DNA from: an uncultured Opitutaceae bacterium
Lineage (GTDB): Bacteria > Verrucomicrobiota > Verrucomicrobiia > Opitutales > Opitutaceae
Direction: 5' to 3'
Length of the DNA stretch: 64,000 nt
Assembly (NCBI GenBank): GCA_903890485.1
Contig: CAITBM010000022.1
Span: 1 to 64,000 of the forward strand
Shown here: one piece after another, positions 26,746-35,984 of the stretch
How the letters are laid out: every line of letters starts with the position of its first letter
Position numbering within the stretch: position 1 is the stretch's first letter
Made by a program: the position numbers and the translations under genes
Notes under the pieces: generated by a model
What the model saw: the letters and a program-made list of their open reading frames with translations, nothing else
Told to the model about the DNA's origin: nothing
Databases searched by the model: none

Positions 26746-27828
26746 CTAGAGGGTCACGGGTTTTCTCGAGGCGGCGGATTTATAGGCGCCGTCCACAATT
26801 CGCATCAACATCAAAGCCTGATCGGGCGTGTTGAGCGGCTTTTCCCCTCCCTCGACGGTCTTCACAAAGTTCTGCGCCGAGCGTATGCGTCCCATCGCCT
26901 CGTCAGCTGGGACAGTGATGGTGCGGTTGACCATGCGCCCGTGCTCAAGGGTGTAGAGCTCGCAGGTGTCGCTTGCCGTCTGGTCCAGGCCGTCGACCCC
27001 GAAGAGCCTCCGGACGAGTCCGCCGGCCTTGCGTCCCTGGAAGGCGACCGAGACCTCCTCCCTCTGGATCATCTCCGCCCAGGACACCTGGAACGACATG
27101 GCCTGGCCGCTCTTGAACGTGACGAAGCCGTGGGCCGCAGCCTCGACATCGGTGATCCCGTTCGGGACGTCGTTGATCCCCCAGGGCCCCTTGAACGCCT
27201 TGTTGTCGATGTGGTCGCGGTAGGTGCGGGCGAGCACGAAGGCGGGCTCCGGGTACCCCATGAAGTAGAGGCCGAGGTCCATCATGTGGAGCAGGTCAAT
27301 CAGGGGGCCGCCGCCTGACAGCGACTTGGTCGTGAACCAGCCTCCAAAACCCGGGATGCCCGCGCGCCGGGCCCACTTGGCCTGGCAGGTGTTGATGTGG
27401 CCTACCTCGCCCCTGGCGATGTAGTCCATCATGGCGTAGCTCTCGGGGCGGGCCCGGTTGTTGAAATTGAACATGAGGACGCGCCGCGCCTTTGCCGCAG
27501 CCACCTTGAGCTGGGCCATCTCCTTGGCGTTCACCGAGGGCGGCTTCTCGCAGAAGACGTGCTTGCCCGCCCTCAGGGCCTGAAGCGCAAGGGGCGCGTG
27601 GAACTTGTTCGGAACGATGATGGAGACCGCGTCCAGTTCGGGGACCCCGCGGAGCATCTCGGCCAGGCTCTTGTAGACCCGCCCGATTCCATTCTTCGCC
27701 GCTGCCCTGTCCGCGGCCGCCTTGCTCACGTCGGCAAGCGCGACGATCTCGGCGCCCGCCTTGCGGAAGCCGGCTACGTGATACCCGGCCATCCCGCCGG
27801 CGCCAACGATGCCAATTTTGATGCTCAT
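26746..27828 (-). CDS. Gfo/Idh/MocA family oxidoreductase (second of three)
   Basis: A 360-residue NAD(P)-binding dehydrogenase. The Rossmann motif is IGIVGAGGMAGYHVAGF, followed by VSIIVPNKFHAPLAL and HVFCEKPPSVNAKEM with the characteristic EKP. The C-terminal domain has LSGGGPLIDLLHMMDL, where the D and H correspond to the usual catalytic pair position. It lies between a TIM-barrel isomerase gene and the first dehydrogenase on the minus strand, 91 and 51 bases away. It is closer in sequence style to the 29762-30829 paralogue (both have WARRAGIP/WSRRAGIP and WFT) than to the neighbour at 25537. Confidence 0.9.
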   Translation of the reverse strand: MSIKIGIVGAGGMAGYHVAGFRKAGAEIVALADVSKAAADRAAAKNGIGRVYKSLAEMLRGVPELDAVSIIVPNKFHAPLALQALRAGKHVFCEKPPSVNAKEMAQLKVAAAKARRVLMFNFNNRARPESYAMMDYIARGEVGHINTCQAKWARRAGIPGFGGWFTTKSLSGGGPLIDLLHMMDLGLYFMGYPEPAFVLARTYRDHIDNKAFKGPWGINDVPNGITDVEAAAHGFVTFKSGQAMSFQVSWAEMIQREEVSVAFQGRKAGGLVRRLFGVDGLDQTASDTCELYTLEHGRMVNRTITVPADEAMGRIRSAQNFVKTVEGGEKPLNTPDQALMLMRIVDGAYKSAASRKPVTL

Positions 27829-27894
27829 GGTCCGATCCCCTGGGGTTGATTATTGGAGTTTGGCCGCGGCAAGTTCCTTTGCCCCGGTCCTGGT

Positions 27895-27915
27895 GGCGGG
27901 CCTTTGGGGCCCGCC
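27895..27915 (-). terminator. GC hairpin between operon genes (possible attenuator)
   Basis: An 8-bp perfect stem (GGCGGGCC with GGCCCGCC, 5-base loop) lies just after the stop of the TIM-barrel gene and before the next dehydrogenase gene on the minus strand. No T-tract follows, so it could be a processing or mRNA-stability element rather than a terminator. Confidence 0.3.
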
Positions 27916-27919
27916 CAAA

Positions 27920-28963
27920 TTACTGGTTTTTATTATCGAAGGCCGCATCGAACGCGTGGGCGCTCGGCGGGAAATCGACCTTCCTGACGAAAGCGGCGGC
28001 CTCCGTGGCACCGTGAACCCGGTCCATCCGGATGTCCTCCCACTCGACTGAGAGCGGCCCGCGGTATCCGACGTCGTTGAGGGCGACAATGATGTCCTCG
28101 AACCGGATGTCCCCGTGGCCGAGCGAGCGAAAATCCCAATGCCGGCGGGGATCCCCGAAGCTGGTGTGCCCGCCGAAGACTCCCGCCGAGCCGTCCCCGT
28201 GGCCCCACCAGACATCCTTCATGTGGACGTGGAAAATGCGGTTCCCGAAGGCGCGGATGAACTTCACGTAGTCCACGCTCTGGTAGCCGAGGTGGGAGGG
28301 GTCGTAGTTGAAGCCGAAGCGGCGGTGCCCCTTGACGGCGTCGACCGCCCGATGGGCGCTCGCGGTGTCGAAGGCGATCTCGGTGGGATGGACCTCCAGG
28401 CCGAAATTCACATCCAGGCCGTCGAAGGCGTCAAGAATGGGGCCAAAGCGCCGCCCGAAGTCCTGGAATCCCTTCTCCCAGTAGTCCTGGGAGGTCGGCG
28501 GAAAGGCGTAGATCGAGTGCCAGATGGACGACCCGGTGAATCCGTTCACGACCGCCGGGAACGCTCCCTTGGCCGGCTGGCCCGGCCTTGCATCAAAGAA
28601 CTTCCTCGCGGCCTTGGCTGTGGCGATCAGCTTCTTGGCGGCCCTGCGGCGCACGCCCTCCGGGTCGCCGTCACCCCAGACGTCGGGCGGCAGGATGGCC
28701 TTGTGGCGATCGTCGATAAGGTCGCAGACGGCCTGGCCCACAAGGTGGTTGGAGACGGCCTGGCACGTGAGGCCGTGGGCCCTCAGGAGGTCCCACTTGT
28801 TCTGGACGTAGCTCTTCGTCGACAGGGCCTTGTCGACCTCGAAATGGTCGCCCCAGCAGGCGAGCTCGACGCCGTCGTAGCCCATCTTCTTCACGAGGGG
28901 GGCAAGCGTTTCCAGGGGCATGTCGGCCCATTGGCCGGTGAATAGTGTGACGGGGCGGGGCAT
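27920..28963 (-). CDS. Sugar phosphate isomerase/epimerase family TIM-barrel protein (large)
   Basis: A 347-residue xylose isomerase-like (AP endonuclease 2 fold) protein. Likely metal ligands are in [34 protein letters not shown] and [10 protein letters not shown], spaced as in Mn/Zn-dependent sugar isomerases and inosose dehydratases. It starts [18 protein letters not shown]. It sits in the seven-gene minus-strand cluster with three dehydrogenases. A keto-sugar isomerase, epimerase or dehydratase is likely; the specific reaction cannot be assigned. Confidence 0.88.
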   Translation of the reverse strand: MPRPVTLFTGQWADMPLETLAPLVKKMGYDGVELACWGDHFEVDKALSTKSYVQNKWDLLRAHGLTCQAVSNHLVGQAVCDLIDDRHKAILPPDVWGDGDPEGVRRRAAKKLIATAKAARKFFDARPGQPAKGAFPAVVNGFTGSSIWHSIYAFPPTSQDYWEKGFQDFGRRFGPILDAFDGLDVNFGLEVHPTEIAFDTASAHRAVDAVKGHRRFGFNYDPSHLGYQSVDYVKFIRAFGNRIFHVHMKDVWWGHGDGSAGVFGGHTSFGDPRRHWDFRSLGHGDIRFEDIIVALNDVGYRGPLSVEWEDIRMDRVHGATEAAAFVRKVDFPPSAHAFDAAFDNKNQ

Positions 28964-29003
28964 GTTGGGGTTTTTCGTTATTCTTGCTTTTTGGATGATT
29001 TTT

Positions 29004-29765
29004 TCAAGCGCGACCCCAGGCCTTCATCTGCTCGTAGCAGAGTCCGACCGACTTCATGGGGGCGTGGTTGTACTGCTCCTGTTCGACGATGAACCACTCC
29101 ACGGCGCCCACGGCGTCGGTTGCGGCGAAGATTTCCTCGAAATTCACCGGGCCCTGGCCGAGCTCCTTCTCGTCCTTAAGGTGCACCAGCGGCACCCGAG
29201 CCCCGTGGTCGCGGATGAATTTCGCGGGCGAGTAGCCGGCGTGCTGAACCCAATAAACGTCCACTTCCGCGAAAAGGTCCCGCGGCTGCGCCGCCCCAAG
29301 TATCCAATCCATCGCGGGCCGCCCGCCAAAGATCTGGAACTCGCTCGCGTGGTTGTGGAAACCGAGGCTGATCCCGAACGGGCGCAGCGACCGGCCGATC
29401 TCAGAGAGCTGCTCGCCTATCCTCTCGCACGCGGCTGCGGACACGAAATGGGCGGGAGGCCACCAGGAGCACGCGACGCGGCGGGCGCCAAGGAGCAGGG
29501 CGTCGCTCACGACGGTCTGAGTGTCGTTCTTGAGGCTCGCATAGCTCACGTGCATGCCCGCGACCTTGAGGCCCGCGGCATCGAGCGCGGCCTTTGCCCC
29601 CTTGGCGTCCAGGTTGCCGTAGCCCGCGAGCTCGACACCGTCGTACCCGATGGCGGCCACCGCCGCCGCGGTGGCGGCGAAGTCCCGGCTCATCTCCTCG
29701 CGGACCGACCAGAGCTGGAGACCGACCGGCGTCCTGCCCTTGAGTGGTTTGGAAGGGGCGCTCAT
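29004..29765 (-). CDS. Sugar phosphate isomerase/epimerase family TIM-barrel protein (small)
   Basis: A 253-residue xylose isomerase-like barrel. Expected ligand-bearing strands are visible: [11 protein letters not shown] at the start, [20 protein letters not shown] and [13 protein letters not shown], and [11 protein letters not shown]. It resembles inosose isomerase, hydroxypyruvate isomerase and 3-keto-sugar epimerase families in length. Its start overlaps the stop of the upstream dehydrogenase gene by ATGA, so the two are probably coupled in expression and pathway. Confidence 0.88.
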   Translation of the reverse strand: MSAPSKPLKGRTPVGLQLWSVREEMSRDFAATAAAVAAIGYDGVELAGYGNLDAKGAKAALDAAGLKVAGMHVSYASLKNDTQTVVSDALLLGARRVACSWWPPAHFVSAAACERIGEQLSEIGRSLRPFGISLGFHNHASEFQIFGGRPAMDWILGAAQPRDLFAEVDVYWVQHAGYSPAKFIRDHGARVPLVHLKDEKELGQGPVNFEEIFAATDAVGAVEWFIVEQEQYNHAPMKSVGLCYEQMKAWGRA

Positions 29766-30829
29766 GAGATGCGCACTTCCCGGCCGCTTGCCGCTGAGAG
29801 GTAGATGGCGTCCAGGATGCGCTGGACCGCGAGCGACTCCTTCGGGTCCACGAACGGCTTTGCCTTGCCGAGCAGGCAGTCGATGAAGTGCACCATGCGA
29901 TTCGTGTTCACCAGCGGGGGGAGCGGATCGACCGTCTCGACGCTGTAGCCCCCCTTGGTCTGCTTGAAGATCTGGACGGGCGGCAGGCTGAGGCCAGCCT
30001 CCGTCCCGAAGAGCTGGGTTGCGTTAACGTCGGCGTTCGGGCCATGGGCGGCCCACGAGGCTTCGAGGAGCACGGTTCTGCCGCTCTTGAGCTTGATCAG
30101 GGCCACCGAGAGGTCGTCGACGTCAAAGCGAGCGTCGGGGTTCACCTCGCTCTTGCCCCATCCCCCGTTTCCAAGCCCCCTCGGCCCGAACTTGGCGAAG
30201 GTCTGACCGCTCACGGCCACTGCGTCGAACTCGCCCATCAGGTAAAGGCACCTGTCGAGAGCGTGGACGCCGATGTCATAGGTGCAGCCGCCACCGGCAA
30301 AACGCTTCTGGGTGAACCAGGACCCGATCCGCGGTATGCCCGCCCGGCGCGACCACGAGGTCTTCGCGTGGTAGATTTCACCCAAGTCCCCGCGCTCGAT
30401 CACGCGCCTGGCCGTCTGGGTGTCCGGATTGAACCGGAAGTTCTGGCCGACCATGAAAAGGACCCCTTGTTTCTTGGCCTCGGCCACGAGCTTGGCCGCG
30501 TCGGCGGCCCTTGTGGCCATCGGTTTCTCCAGCATGACATGCTTTCCGGCCCGAAGGGCGTCGAGCGCCACTTTCGCATGGAGGTAGTTCGGAACCGCGA
30601 TTGAGACGACGTCAATGTCGTCGCGGGCAAGGAGGCGGCGGTAGTCGGTCACGACCTCCGGCACGCCGAAACGCTCGGCAGCCTCGCGGCCCCTCTCGGC
30701 GGAGACCTCGGCTATGGCCACGACCTGAGCGGCCGGATGGAGCTTGAAGCTCGCAAGATGGTCGGCGCCGATGGCGCCGGTTCCGATTACAGCAACGCGG
30801 TAGTTCTTCTTTCTGCGGTTGAGCTTCAT
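29762..30829 (-). CDS. Gfo/Idh/MocA family oxidoreductase (third of three)
   Basis: A 355-residue NAD(P)-dependent dehydrogenase with the Rossmann motif VAVIGTGAIGADHLASF, then VVSIAVPNYLHAKVALDAL, HVMLEKPMATRAAD (EKP) and the catalytic region GGGCTYDIGVHALDR. It precedes and overlaps the small TIM-barrel gene, which supports oxidation and isomerisation of the same sugar. An arginine/lysine-rich N-terminus (MKLNRRKKNYR) precedes the fold without a signal peptide, so it is cytosolic. Confidence 0.9.
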   Translation of the reverse strand: MKLNRRKKNYRVAVIGTGAIGADHLASFKLHPAAQVVAIAEVSAERGREAAERFGVPEVVTDYRRLLARDDIDVVSIAVPNYLHAKVALDALRAGKHVMLEKPMATRAADAAKLVAEAKKQGVLFMVGQNFRFNPDTQTARRVIERGDLGEIYHAKTSWSRRAGIPRIGSWFTQKRFAGGGCTYDIGVHALDRCLYLMGEFDAVAVSGQTFAKFGPRGLGNGGWGKSEVNPDARFDVDDLSVALIKLKSGRTVLLEASWAAHGPNADVNATQLFGTEAGLSLPPVQIFKQTKGGYSVETVDPLPPLVNTNRMVHFIDCLLGKAKPFVDPKESLAVQRILDAIYLSAASGREVRIS

Positions 30830-30941
30830 GAGCGTGGCGAGCGGGTAGGGAAGGGAAGGGAAGCTTTATCCTTGGAGTTCCGGTCGGGCTTGGCGATTTT
30901 TTTTGGCGTCAACGCCCCCAATCGCGCCCGCCTTATGAGGC

Positions 30942-32324
30942 CTAGCGGTAGAGCCAATACCGTCTGCTCTGCTGCTGGTAGATCGCGTTCTTCACCTGCC
31001 AGTCCCTGAGGTACCCCTCCACGTCGATCCGGGCGCCGCGGGCTGCTAGGTCATTGTAGAGTGCCGTCGAGCCCATGACCTTAAGGAACAAGTTCAGGTC
31101 CTTCTTCTGTGCTGCTGCAAACGGGTTGTGGGTGTCGAATTTGCAGGCGAGCCTCATCATCTGGAGGCTGAGCTCGGTAGGCCTGAGGGCTTCCCAGTCG
31201 GTGATTTCAACGTAAAGCCCGATTCCCGGCTGGCCCGTCTTGGAGTTCGGGACGCTCACCCTGCGGAAGTCCATTCCGGGCATCCGCAGCGCCCGCAGCT
31301 CCTTCTCCAGGGTGTCGATCCGGATTCCGTGGTACATGATGCCGCGGAAGGGGTAGGCACTCCCGATTCCGTTGGTGAACCCCCCGAGCTGGCAGCCGAG
31401 TCCGGTCATGGGGTATCCCTCGACCGCCGCGAAATCGGGGATGAAGGGGGATGTTGCGACCCAGGCCAGGCCCGTGTCCGGCCATCTCATGCTCCGCCTC
31501 CAGCCGCGCATCGGCACCACCGTCAGCCTTCCGGAAATGCGCTTTGATTCCGGGATCTTCAGGATGTCCGGCGCCTCCTTCGCCATCCGCGCCAGCTCGC
31601 CTATTGTGAGTCCATGCACATAGGGCACGCGGAACTCCCCGACGTAGCTCACCCACTGGGCGTCGAGCTGGGGACCGTCCACCTTCTGGCCCCCTAGGGG
31701 ATTGGGCCGGTCGAGGACCACGACTTCCACCCCGTTTTCAAAGCAGCCCTCCAGGCACATCTTCATCGCACTGATAAAGGTGTAGCTGCGCGACCCGATG
31801 TCCTGCAGGTCGATCACCATGACGTCGATGCCCTTCAGCTGGGTCTTCGTGGGCCGGTCGATCACCCCGTTGTAGCTGATCCCATTGTAGAGGGAGTGGA
31901 CCATCAGCCCAGTCCGGGCGTCTAGATGGTCCGGATAATTCTTGCCGCTGGGAAACTCGCCGGTGAGGCCGTTTTCCGCCGAGAAAAGCGCGGTCAGGCG
32001 CACCCCGGGCGCCCTCCTGAGCACGTCGACGGTGCTTACTCCGTGCATGTTGACCCCTGCGGCATGGGTGAGGAGGCCGACGGACTTCCCCTTCAATATC
32101 GCAAATCCCTCGGATTCAAGGACGTCGATACCAAGCATCACCGGATGGGCCGGGTCGAAAGGGGCGGCAGCAGACACCTGCGGAGTCGGTTTCGGTACGA
32201 CCGCCGGCGCGGGCGCCGGAGCCTTTGGCGCCGTCGCAGTGCAGCCGATCAGACCCAGAACCGGCGCCACGCTGGACAGGGTTCGCCTGATTGACCGGGG
32301 AAGAAAACTGAGCATCGAAAACAT
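30942..32324 (-). CDS. Exo-beta-N-acetylmuramidase NamZ-like lipoprotein (DUF1343)
   Basis: About 460 residues. The product begins with a basic n-region and a lipobox LIGC (cysteine about residue 28 from this start), so it is a predicted lipoprotein. A proline/alanine linker leads to the DUF1343 domain: MLGIDVLE, VGLLTHAAGVN, LFSAENGLTGEF, VMVIDLQDIGSRSYTFI, VVVLDRPNPLGG and VEGYPMTG. Characterised members release MurNAc from non-reducing ends of peptidoglycan fragments. I favour ATG 32324; an in-frame ATG at 32372 would overlap the glycerate kinase stop. It lies upstream of the dehydrogenase cluster on the same strand, hinting at sugar salvage. Confidence 0.85.
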   Translation of the reverse strand: MFSMLSFLPRSIRRTLSSVAPVLGLIGCTATAPKAPAPAPAVVPKPTPQVSAAAPFDPAHPVMLGIDVLESEGFAILKGKSVGLLTHAAGVNMHGVSTVDVLRRAPGVRLTALFSAENGLTGEFPSGKNYPDHLDARTGLMVHSLYNGISYNGVIDRPTKTQLKGIDVMVIDLQDIGSRSYTFISAMKMCLEGCFENGVEVVVLDRPNPLGGQKVDGPQLDAQWVSYVGEFRVPYVHGLTIGELARMAKEAPDILKIPESKRISGRLTVVPMRGWRRSMRWPDTGLAWVATSPFIPDFAAVEGYPMTGLGCQLGGFTNGIGSAYPFRGIMYHGIRIDTLEKELRALRMPGMDFRRVSVPNSKTGQPGIGLYVEITDWEALRPTELSLQMMRLACKFDTHNPFAAAQKKDLNLFLKVMGSTALYNDLAARGARIDVEGYLRDWQVKNAIYQQQSRRYWLYR

Positions 32325-32359
32325 ATCGGCAGCCGGCGAACCGTGGTCGAGATGTTTCA

Positions 32360-33526
32360 TCATCCTAGGCAAAAAGCGTTTCGGAGCGCCTCCGCCAGCA
32401 GCCTCGAAGCACTTGAGAGCGCCTGGGGCAGTTCCATTCCCCTTGGCGTCACCGCGTGGACCCCGAGGCCGGGGATCTCCTTCGAAAGGGAGACTTGTCC
32501 CGCGAACACATGGACACGCTTTCCCTTTTGGAGGGCCCTGCGCGCGACCTCGCCGGGACCCTTGCCATTCAGGGAGGAGTCATCGAAGCGCCCCTCCCCG
32601 GTGATCACGACATCGCAGGAGTCGATGCGGCGGTCCAGGTCGAGCCATGAGGACACGAGGTCGAAGCCCGGCCGCAGGGTGGCGTTGACGCCCGCCATGA
32701 GCCCGAGGGCGATCCCGCCGGCAGCCCCAGCGCCGGGCTGGCTGATGAGCGCCTCGGGCTTCCCGAAATGGGCTAGGAGGAGGCGGGCGACCCGGGCTGT
32801 TTCCCCCTCGAGCGCCTCCGCCCTTGTCGGTGAGAGGCCTTTCTGGGGTCCGTATACGCCAAGGGCGCCGCGGGAGCCGAGCAGCGGATTGTCGACATCG
32901 CAGGCGATCAGAAGGGGGGGAATATTTCCGACAATCCGTCCCCCGACCGCCCGAACTCTGGGCCAGGCAAGGGGAACGATCCCCGTCAGCGGTTGCCCCG
33001 CATCGTCGGAGAACCTGAGCCCCAGGATCTCGAGTGCGCCAAGACCCAGGTCGTGGGTCGCGCTCCCCCCGACGCCGAGGAGCAGGGCCCCCACTCCTGC
33101 CGAAGCCACTTCGCGAATCAGTTCCCCAGTGCCCGCCGATGAGCTCCGTTCCAGGTCGCGTATGTCGGCGGGCACAAGCGCGAGGCCGCTTGCCGAGGCC
33201 ATGTCGGCGATCCCGATCCTCGCTTCATTGCCTGATGCTCCGAGGGCCAGCATCAAGCGGGCTGCCTCGGGTATCCGGCCGACAGATACAATCCCGTAGG
33301 CGGCGTCAACCCGTGAACCGCGGGGGCCAGTCACTGCAAGCGGAACGAGGCTCCCCCCGGCCGCCCGTGTCAGGATCTCCGTGAACCCCTCCCCCCCGTC
33401 GGTGAGGGGGCAGGGATCGATCGCCCATCCCGGGTGGAGCGCGCCAAGCGCCTCCGAGGCGACCGCGCACGCCCGTTCAGCCGTGATCGAGTCCTTGAAC
33501 TTGTCGAAGGCAATCAGGACGCGCAT
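32360..33526 (-). CDS. Glycerate kinase
   Basis: ATP-dependent phosphorylation of D-glycerate, usually to 2-phosphoglycerate in the GarK/GlxK family. The 388-residue product has IAFDKFKDSITAERACA at the start, CPLTDGGEGFTEIL, GVGGSATHDLGLGAL, VYGPQKG, PGAGAAGGIALGL and VVITGEGRFDDSSLNGKGP, all diagnostic. It is the first gene of the minus-strand run ending at 25537. Glycerate is an end product of several sugar-acid pathways. It is divergent from the rlmM-like gene across 120 bases. Confidence 0.93.
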   Translation of the reverse strand: MRVLIAFDKFKDSITAERACAVASEALGALHPGWAIDPCPLTDGGEGFTEILTRAAGGSLVPLAVTGPRGSRVDAAYGIVSVGRIPEAARLMLALGASGNEARIGIADMASASGLALVPADIRDLERSSSAGTGELIREVASAGVGALLLGVGGSATHDLGLGALEILGLRFSDDAGQPLTGIVPLAWPRVRAVGGRIVGNIPPLLIACDVDNPLLGSRGALGVYGPQKGLSPTRAEALEGETARVARLLLAHFGKPEALISQPGAGAAGGIALGLMAGVNATLRPGFDLVSSWLDLDRRIDSCDVVITGEGRFDDSSLNGKGPGEVARRALQKGKRVHVFAGQVSLSKEIPGLGVHAVTPRGMELPQALSSASRLLAEALRNAFCLG

Positions 33527-33646
33527 GCGGGACCATTGCTAGACGCGCGACCTGTCCTTTTGCAATTCATCCCCGGCCGAGTCGCGGCCCAGCCTTCGGG
33601 CCTTTTGCTTTGAACGAGACCACGTCCTCGGATTGCATGGGCGCAC

Positions 33647-34678
33647 ATGTCCTCCAACGGGGCCCTTGTGGTCTGCCAATCCGGATTCGAAAGCCTCCTT
33701 GTTCGAGAGGTGAAGGGCCTTGGCTTGGACGCGGCGGCGGTCGGGCCCGGCTGGGCGCTCCTTTCCCCTTTTGAGGAGGGAAACGCCCCCCACGGGCTTC
33801 GGCAGGCCGCGTTTGCCCATGCAGTCCTCGAGGACCCCGTCGGCGTCTCCGGGAACAGCGTCAATGAACTCGCACAGCGCATCATGGAGCAATTCTCAGG
33901 AGCCCTGCGCGGGGAGCGGATCGAGGCGCCATGGCCCTGCCTGTTCGCCGGGGCGCTGGAACTCACTGGCCTTGGCAGGAGGGTTGCTGCGGTCGAAGCG
34001 GCCTTCCACGAGCTCCTGCGCAAGAAGATGGGCCGCGTCGCGCGGCTTGCCACCACGGAGAAGCCCCGCATGGGGCCGTGCCGGGGACTGTTCGTGTGGT
34101 TCACCGACTTTGGCACCGCGCAGGTCGCCCGGTCCGCGCACATGAACGGGCCGTGCCGCATGGCCGATGACGATGCGGCTCCCTCCCGTTCGTATCTGAA
34201 GGTGGAGGAGGCCTACGGCGTCATAGGGTTGGAGCCAGTGCCCGGTGATACCGTCTGCGACCTAGGGGCCGCGCCGGGAGGCTGGAGCTACAGCGCTGCC
34301 AAGCGGGGCGCCCACGTTGTCGCAGTCGACAACGGACCGCTGAAGGGCGGCGCCGAGGGCCATTCCTTGATCGACCACCGTTGCGACGACGCATTCGGTT
34401 TCAGCCCGGGAAAGGATGCCATCTACGACTGGCTCTTTTGCGACATGCTTGAGGATCCCCATAAGGTGGTCCAGTCGGTCGTCCGCCCCTGGCTTGCGGG
34501 CGGCTGGTGCCGGAGATTCATCGTCAACCTGAAGTTCGGACGGGTCGATCCCCTCGCGCTCCTGGGGGAGCTTCGCTCGCCGGATTCACCCTTTTCCTTG
34601 CATGGCGCCGGCGTCCGGGTCGTTCATCTCTACCACGACCGGGAGGAATTCACCGTGACCGGCATCGTCAAACCATGA
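33647..34678 (+). CDS. RlmM-like rRNA 2'-O-ribose methyltransferase
   Basis: A 343-residue FtsJ-fold SAM-dependent methyltransferase. The SAM site is VCDLGAAPGGWSYSAAKRG, and the K-D-K-E tetrad is visible in RSYLKVEEAY, LFCDMLED, IVNLKFGR and the terminal REEFTVTG. The N-terminal region resembles the THUMP-like part of RlmM, which modifies C2498 of 23S rRNA in E. coli. It overlaps the next methyltransferase gene by ATGA, making a two-gene RNA-modification operon. Confidence 0.85.
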   Translation: MSSNGALVVCQSGFESLLVREVKGLGLDAAAVGPGWALLSPFEEGNAPHGLRQAAFAHAVLEDPVGVSGNSVNELAQRIMEQFSGALRGERIEAPWPCLFAGALELTGLGRRVAAVEAAFHELLRKKMGRVARLATTEKPRMGPCRGLFVWFTDFGTAQVARSAHMNGPCRMADDDAAPSRSYLKVEEAYGVIGLEPVPGDTVCDLGAAPGGWSYSAAKRGAHVVAVDNGPLKGGAEGHSLIDHRCDDAFGFSPGKDAIYDWLFCDMLEDPHKVVQSVVRPWLAGGWCRRFIVNLKFGRVDPLALLGELRSPDSPFSLHGAGVRVVHLYHDREEFTVTGIVKP

Positions 34679-35466
34679 AGGACAGTGAAATAACCATCTG
34701 CGGCCTTGCCGCTGTCCGGGCCCGGTACCAGCGGGACCCCTCCTCAATCGTGAGGCTCTTTTTCGACCTGCCCACCTCCAAGAAGGTGGGGGCCATGTGC
34801 CGGAGCATGGCGGCCGCCAGGAAGGTCTACCGCTGCGTCGAGCCCTCCGAGCTCGAGAAGATCGCGGACAGCGTCCACCACGGAGGCATCGTCGCGGTGG
34901 TGGAGGACACCCCGCCTCCCGCACCAACGACCGCCGATGTGGCGGTGTGGGCATCGCGCAAGGAGAACCTGGTGGTGCTCGATCGCATAGGAAACGCCCA
35001 CAACCTGGGTGCTATCGTGCGGACGGCTGCCTATTTTGGGGTGCCCCGGATCGTGATTTCCGGCGAGGCGGGGTCTGCGAGGCCCGGCGCCGCGGCCTTC
35101 CGGGTTGCCGAGGGGGGGATGGATGCGGTCGAGATCTGCACGACGCCCTCGATCCCCTCCTTCCTAAAGACGCTCGCATCCTCGGGCTTCGATGTTGTCG
35201 GGGCGGCAACGCGGGGGGGAGCCCCCAGCGGCCACCGCCCGAAGCCTGGAGCCCCCTGGGCCCTCGTCCTGGGTAATGAGGAACACGGGCTTTCCCCCTC
35301 GGTCCAGTCCGCGTGCACGCGCATTGTCACGATACAGGGCAGTGGCGGCGTCGAGTCCCTCAATGTGTCCGCCGCCGCGGCGATCCTGATCCACGGCCTT
35401 GGGGCAGCCGGAGAAAAGACACAGGTTCTCCGAAACGAATTGCCGAGGCGCGCGTCTGCCCATTGA
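34675..35466 (+). CDS. TrmH/SpoU family RNA 2'-O-methyltransferase
   Basis: A 263-residue SPOUT-class methyltransferase. The three knot motifs are evident: NLGAIVRTAAYFGVP, LVLGNEEHGLSPSV and SLNVSAAAAILIHG. An N-terminal substrate-recognition region of about 90 residues precedes the catalytic domain, as in RlmB/TsnR relatives. ATG 34675 overlaps the stop of the RlmM-like gene by four bases. The target nucleotide, in rRNA or tRNA, cannot be decided from sequence. Confidence 0.88.
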   Translation: MKDSEITICGLAAVRARYQRDPSSIVRLFFDLPTSKKVGAMCRSMAAARKVYRCVEPSELEKIADSVHHGGIVAVVEDTPPPAPTTADVAVWASRKENLVVLDRIGNAHNLGAIVRTAAYFGVPRIVISGEAGSARPGAAAFRVAEGGMDAVEICTTPSIPSFLKTLASSGFDVVGAATRGGAPSGHRPKPGAPWALVLGNEEHGLSPSVQSACTRIVTIQGSGGVESLNVSAAAAILIHGLGAAGEKTQVLRNELPRRASAH

Positions 35467-35501
35467 TTCGCCCGCGTCAAAAATTTTTCGCCAATCCCAA
35501 A

Positions 35502-35984
35502 ATGATGACCATGAAGACCCTCGCCCGCGCTCTCGCGCTTTGTCTGACCCTGTCCCTCGCTTCCGCCGCCGTCCGCGCCGCTGATTCCCCGCCGCCGCCC
35601 GCCCCGGGAGGCCCCGTGGAGGAAAAGAAGACCGAGCTGGAGTCGAGGATGGACAAGGTCGGCAAGGCGTTCAGGAAGCTGCGCAAGCAGGTTGCCGACC
35701 CGGCCCAGAACGCTTCCTCCCTCGAGCTTGTTGCGGCCATGATTGACGGGGCAAAGGACGCGGCCACGTTCACCCCCGCGAAGGCCGCGGATCTACCCGA
35801 GGATCAGCGCGCTGCCTTTGTCGGGCGCTTCAAGGACGGGATCAAGGACCTCCAGGACCGGCTGGCCAAGCTCCAGGCCGCCCTGCAGGCCGGCAACAAC
35901 GCGGATGCAGCCGCCATGGTCAACGACCTCGTGGACTCGATGAAGAAGGCCCACAAGGAATTCAAGAAGCCCAAGCCGGAGTAA
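35502..35984 (+). CDS. Cytochrome b562-like exported protein
   Basis: A 160-residue protein with a signal peptide (cut near VRAAD) and a predicted four-helix bundle. A methionine near the start of helix 1 (ESRMDKVGKAF) and a histidine in the last helix (MKKAHKEF) sit where cytochrome b562 has its Met and His haem ligands. No CxxCH motif is present, so haem, if bound, would be non-covalent. Residues between helices are charged and Ala-rich. ATG 35502 is the first of three close in-frame ATGs. The end overlaps the convergent hybrid kinase gene by 23 bases. Confidence 0.65.
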   Translation: MMTMKTLARALALCLTLSLASAAVRAADSPPPPAPGGPVEEKKTELESRMDKVGKAFRKLRKQVADPAQNASSLELVAAMIDGAKDAATFTPAKAADLPEDQRAAFVGRFKDGIKDLQDRLAKLQAALQAGNNADAAAMVNDLVDSMKKAHKEFKKPKPE

